This document shows, in pieces, positions 63,076-64,000 of a stretch of 64,000 nt of DNA. Both the position numbers and the translations under genes were made by a program. Where the stretch lies: contig CAJNDT010000001.1 of NCBI GenBank assembly GCA_905221615.1, positions 310,001-374,000 of the forward strand, in the 5' to 3' direction. The first letter of the stretch is position 1; each line of letters begins with the position of its first letter. The notes beneath the pieces are model-generated. The model was given only the letters and a program-made list of their open reading frames with translations, ran no database searches and had not been told where the DNA came from. Source of the stretch: Symbiodinium sp. CCMP2592. Taxonomy: Eukaryota > Sar > Dinophyceae > Suessiales > Symbiodiniaceae.

Positions 63076-63149
63076 TTTCGATAAAGTACCTTTAAGTTTG
63101 CCTGTTGTTACTCTGATGATGGGCTCTTGAAACTTTGAAAGCTTTGCAG

Positions 63150-63275
63150 ACCTGAGGCTCACGAATTGTTCCTCTGTTTCGATGGCGCTACTCTTTCGAC
63201 ATTGAACGAGAATTCCGTGCACACTGAGGAGAGTGTGGCTGTGAATCTGGACAGTGGATTGACCCGTGATCTGAG
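63150..63275 (+). CDS. candidate exon (RPEAHELFLCFDGATLSTLN...)
   Basis: Between GCTTTGCAG (to 63149) and a GT donor at 63276 (CTGAG|GTGCCC), reading RPEAHELFLCFDGATLSTLN, ENSVHTEESVAVNLDSGLTR and DL. Both borders are canonical. Confidence 0.5.
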
Positions 63276-63459
63276 GTGCCCTTGACGGTTTATGACCCCA
63301 CTATTCGGTCTGAGCTTGTGGCTAGGTTTGTTGTGTACTGTAAATCCGCTAGAATACAGATCTAGATAGTGGTAGTACAACTTCCACATTAATGCAACAA
63401 GCTTTGCCAAGTCTAAGTCCCAGAAGTCCGAGAAGTGTCAAAGCAGAGGTTAGACCTAG

Positions 63460-63600
63460 TAATTTATAATTATTAGTATTATAGTTACATAGTACATTTT
63501 AATTATACAATTATAATAGTATAATTGTAGCATTATTATACTAGTAATGAGTAATTAATTTATACGATACAAATTTCATATACAACTAGCACACTCCTCA
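63460..63600. other. AT-rich interval without gene
   Basis: ATTATA- and TAATTA-rich sequence between two plus-strand exons, most likely intronic. Confidence 0.5.
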
Positions 63601-63672
63601 CCCCAATAATCAAGACACCTGGATGCTGAATTGGGGCCCATTAGAAAAAACCTTCAACCTTCTTCATCCCAG

Positions 63673-63973
63673 GTCCGGTCTGCAGCCGACTGTCTCGGAT
63701 CCCACCGGATGTGGAAGGTCCTTGCAGCCAGCACTCAGCTCCGATAGCCTTGGTGGAACACCCGGTGGCAAAGGCAAAGGAAAGACCAAGACGAACCCCA
63801 AGGGCAATACCGAACCCAACAAAGCGAAGAAGGCCCCCAACTACGCTGGCAAAGCCAACGGGAAGGTGAAGCTGGGCCGAACTACCTTGACCGATGCCAA
63901 GTATTGGATAAGGACGATCCACGATGACCAGAAGATCCCGGACCCCAGCAAGCGCAAAGTGCACCTTACCTAA
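63673..63973 (+). CDS. candidate Lys/Gly/Asn-rich exon, near the window end
   Basis: After TTCATCCCAG (to 63672) reads SGLQPTVSDPTGCGRSLQPA, GGTPGGKGKGKTKTNPKGNT, EPNKAKKAPNYAGKANGKVK, then TLTDAKYWIRTIHDDQKIPD and PSKRKVHLT, with TAA at 63971-63973. Basic linker followed by a helical segment; may bind nucleic acid. Confidence 0.5.
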
Positions 63974-64000
63974 TTATAAAGCCTAATAATTGTGAGGTAG

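Overview
The window looks like dinoflagellate nuclear DNA. The support is: many degenerate TTTAGGG/CCCTAAA (heptamer telomere-type) tracts inside the sequence; a probable relict of the dinoflagellate spliced leader in front of an intronless ankyrin gene; introns with GC-AG as well as GT-AG borders; short exons in repeat-filled introns; and protein families common in this group (ubiquitin-like/ankyrin, ubiquitin-like/RCC1-type repeats, an ELFCG/GVPC methyltransferase-like domain). I cannot name the genus. There are no bacterial-type operons, ribosome binding sites, CRISPR arrays, rRNA or tRNA genes that I can see. Layout: 0-42 kb. Every coding segment I trust is on the minus strand: a candidate exon at 110-322, the ankyrin gene (2053-4200, with an out-of-frame tail to 1910), a string of short, mostly coiled-coil-like exons between 12.6 and 23.3 kb, an unrecognised multi-exon gene at 19.36-20.2 kb, exons near 34.8 and 35.2 kb, and an RCC1-like gene at 39.2-42.0 kb. 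Between them are telomere-like tracts, microsatellites (notably 5.3-6.1 kb) and many 90-190 bp inverted-repeat elements (MITE/introner-like). 23.8-32.75 kb is a block without recognisable genes, made of nested repeats: an AT/GC-alternating satellite, two large palindromes whose centres point in opposite directions, 55-bp tandem repeats, then about 5 kb of mosaic tandem duplications. It is bracketed by a 31-bp inverted repeat. 42.0-46.7 kb is a gene-poor, microsatellite-bearing stretch where coding direction switches. 46.7-64 kb. All trusted coding segments are on the plus strand: many short exons with AG acceptors, including acidic, Cys-rich and Lys/Pro-rich pieces, a methyltransferase-like domain (52.2-53.1 kb), a 291-codon Ala/Glu-rich helical exon followed by Pro/Gln-rich 210-bp tandem coding repeats (59.1-61.3 kb), and exons running to the window end. 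These could belong to one very large gene or to several head-to-tail genes; sequence alone does not decide. The two gene sets diverge from the central switch region, which fits the unidirectional gene arrays known in dinoflagellates. Exon calls rest on reading-frame quality and splice-like borders and need transcript support; single exons are given modest confidence.
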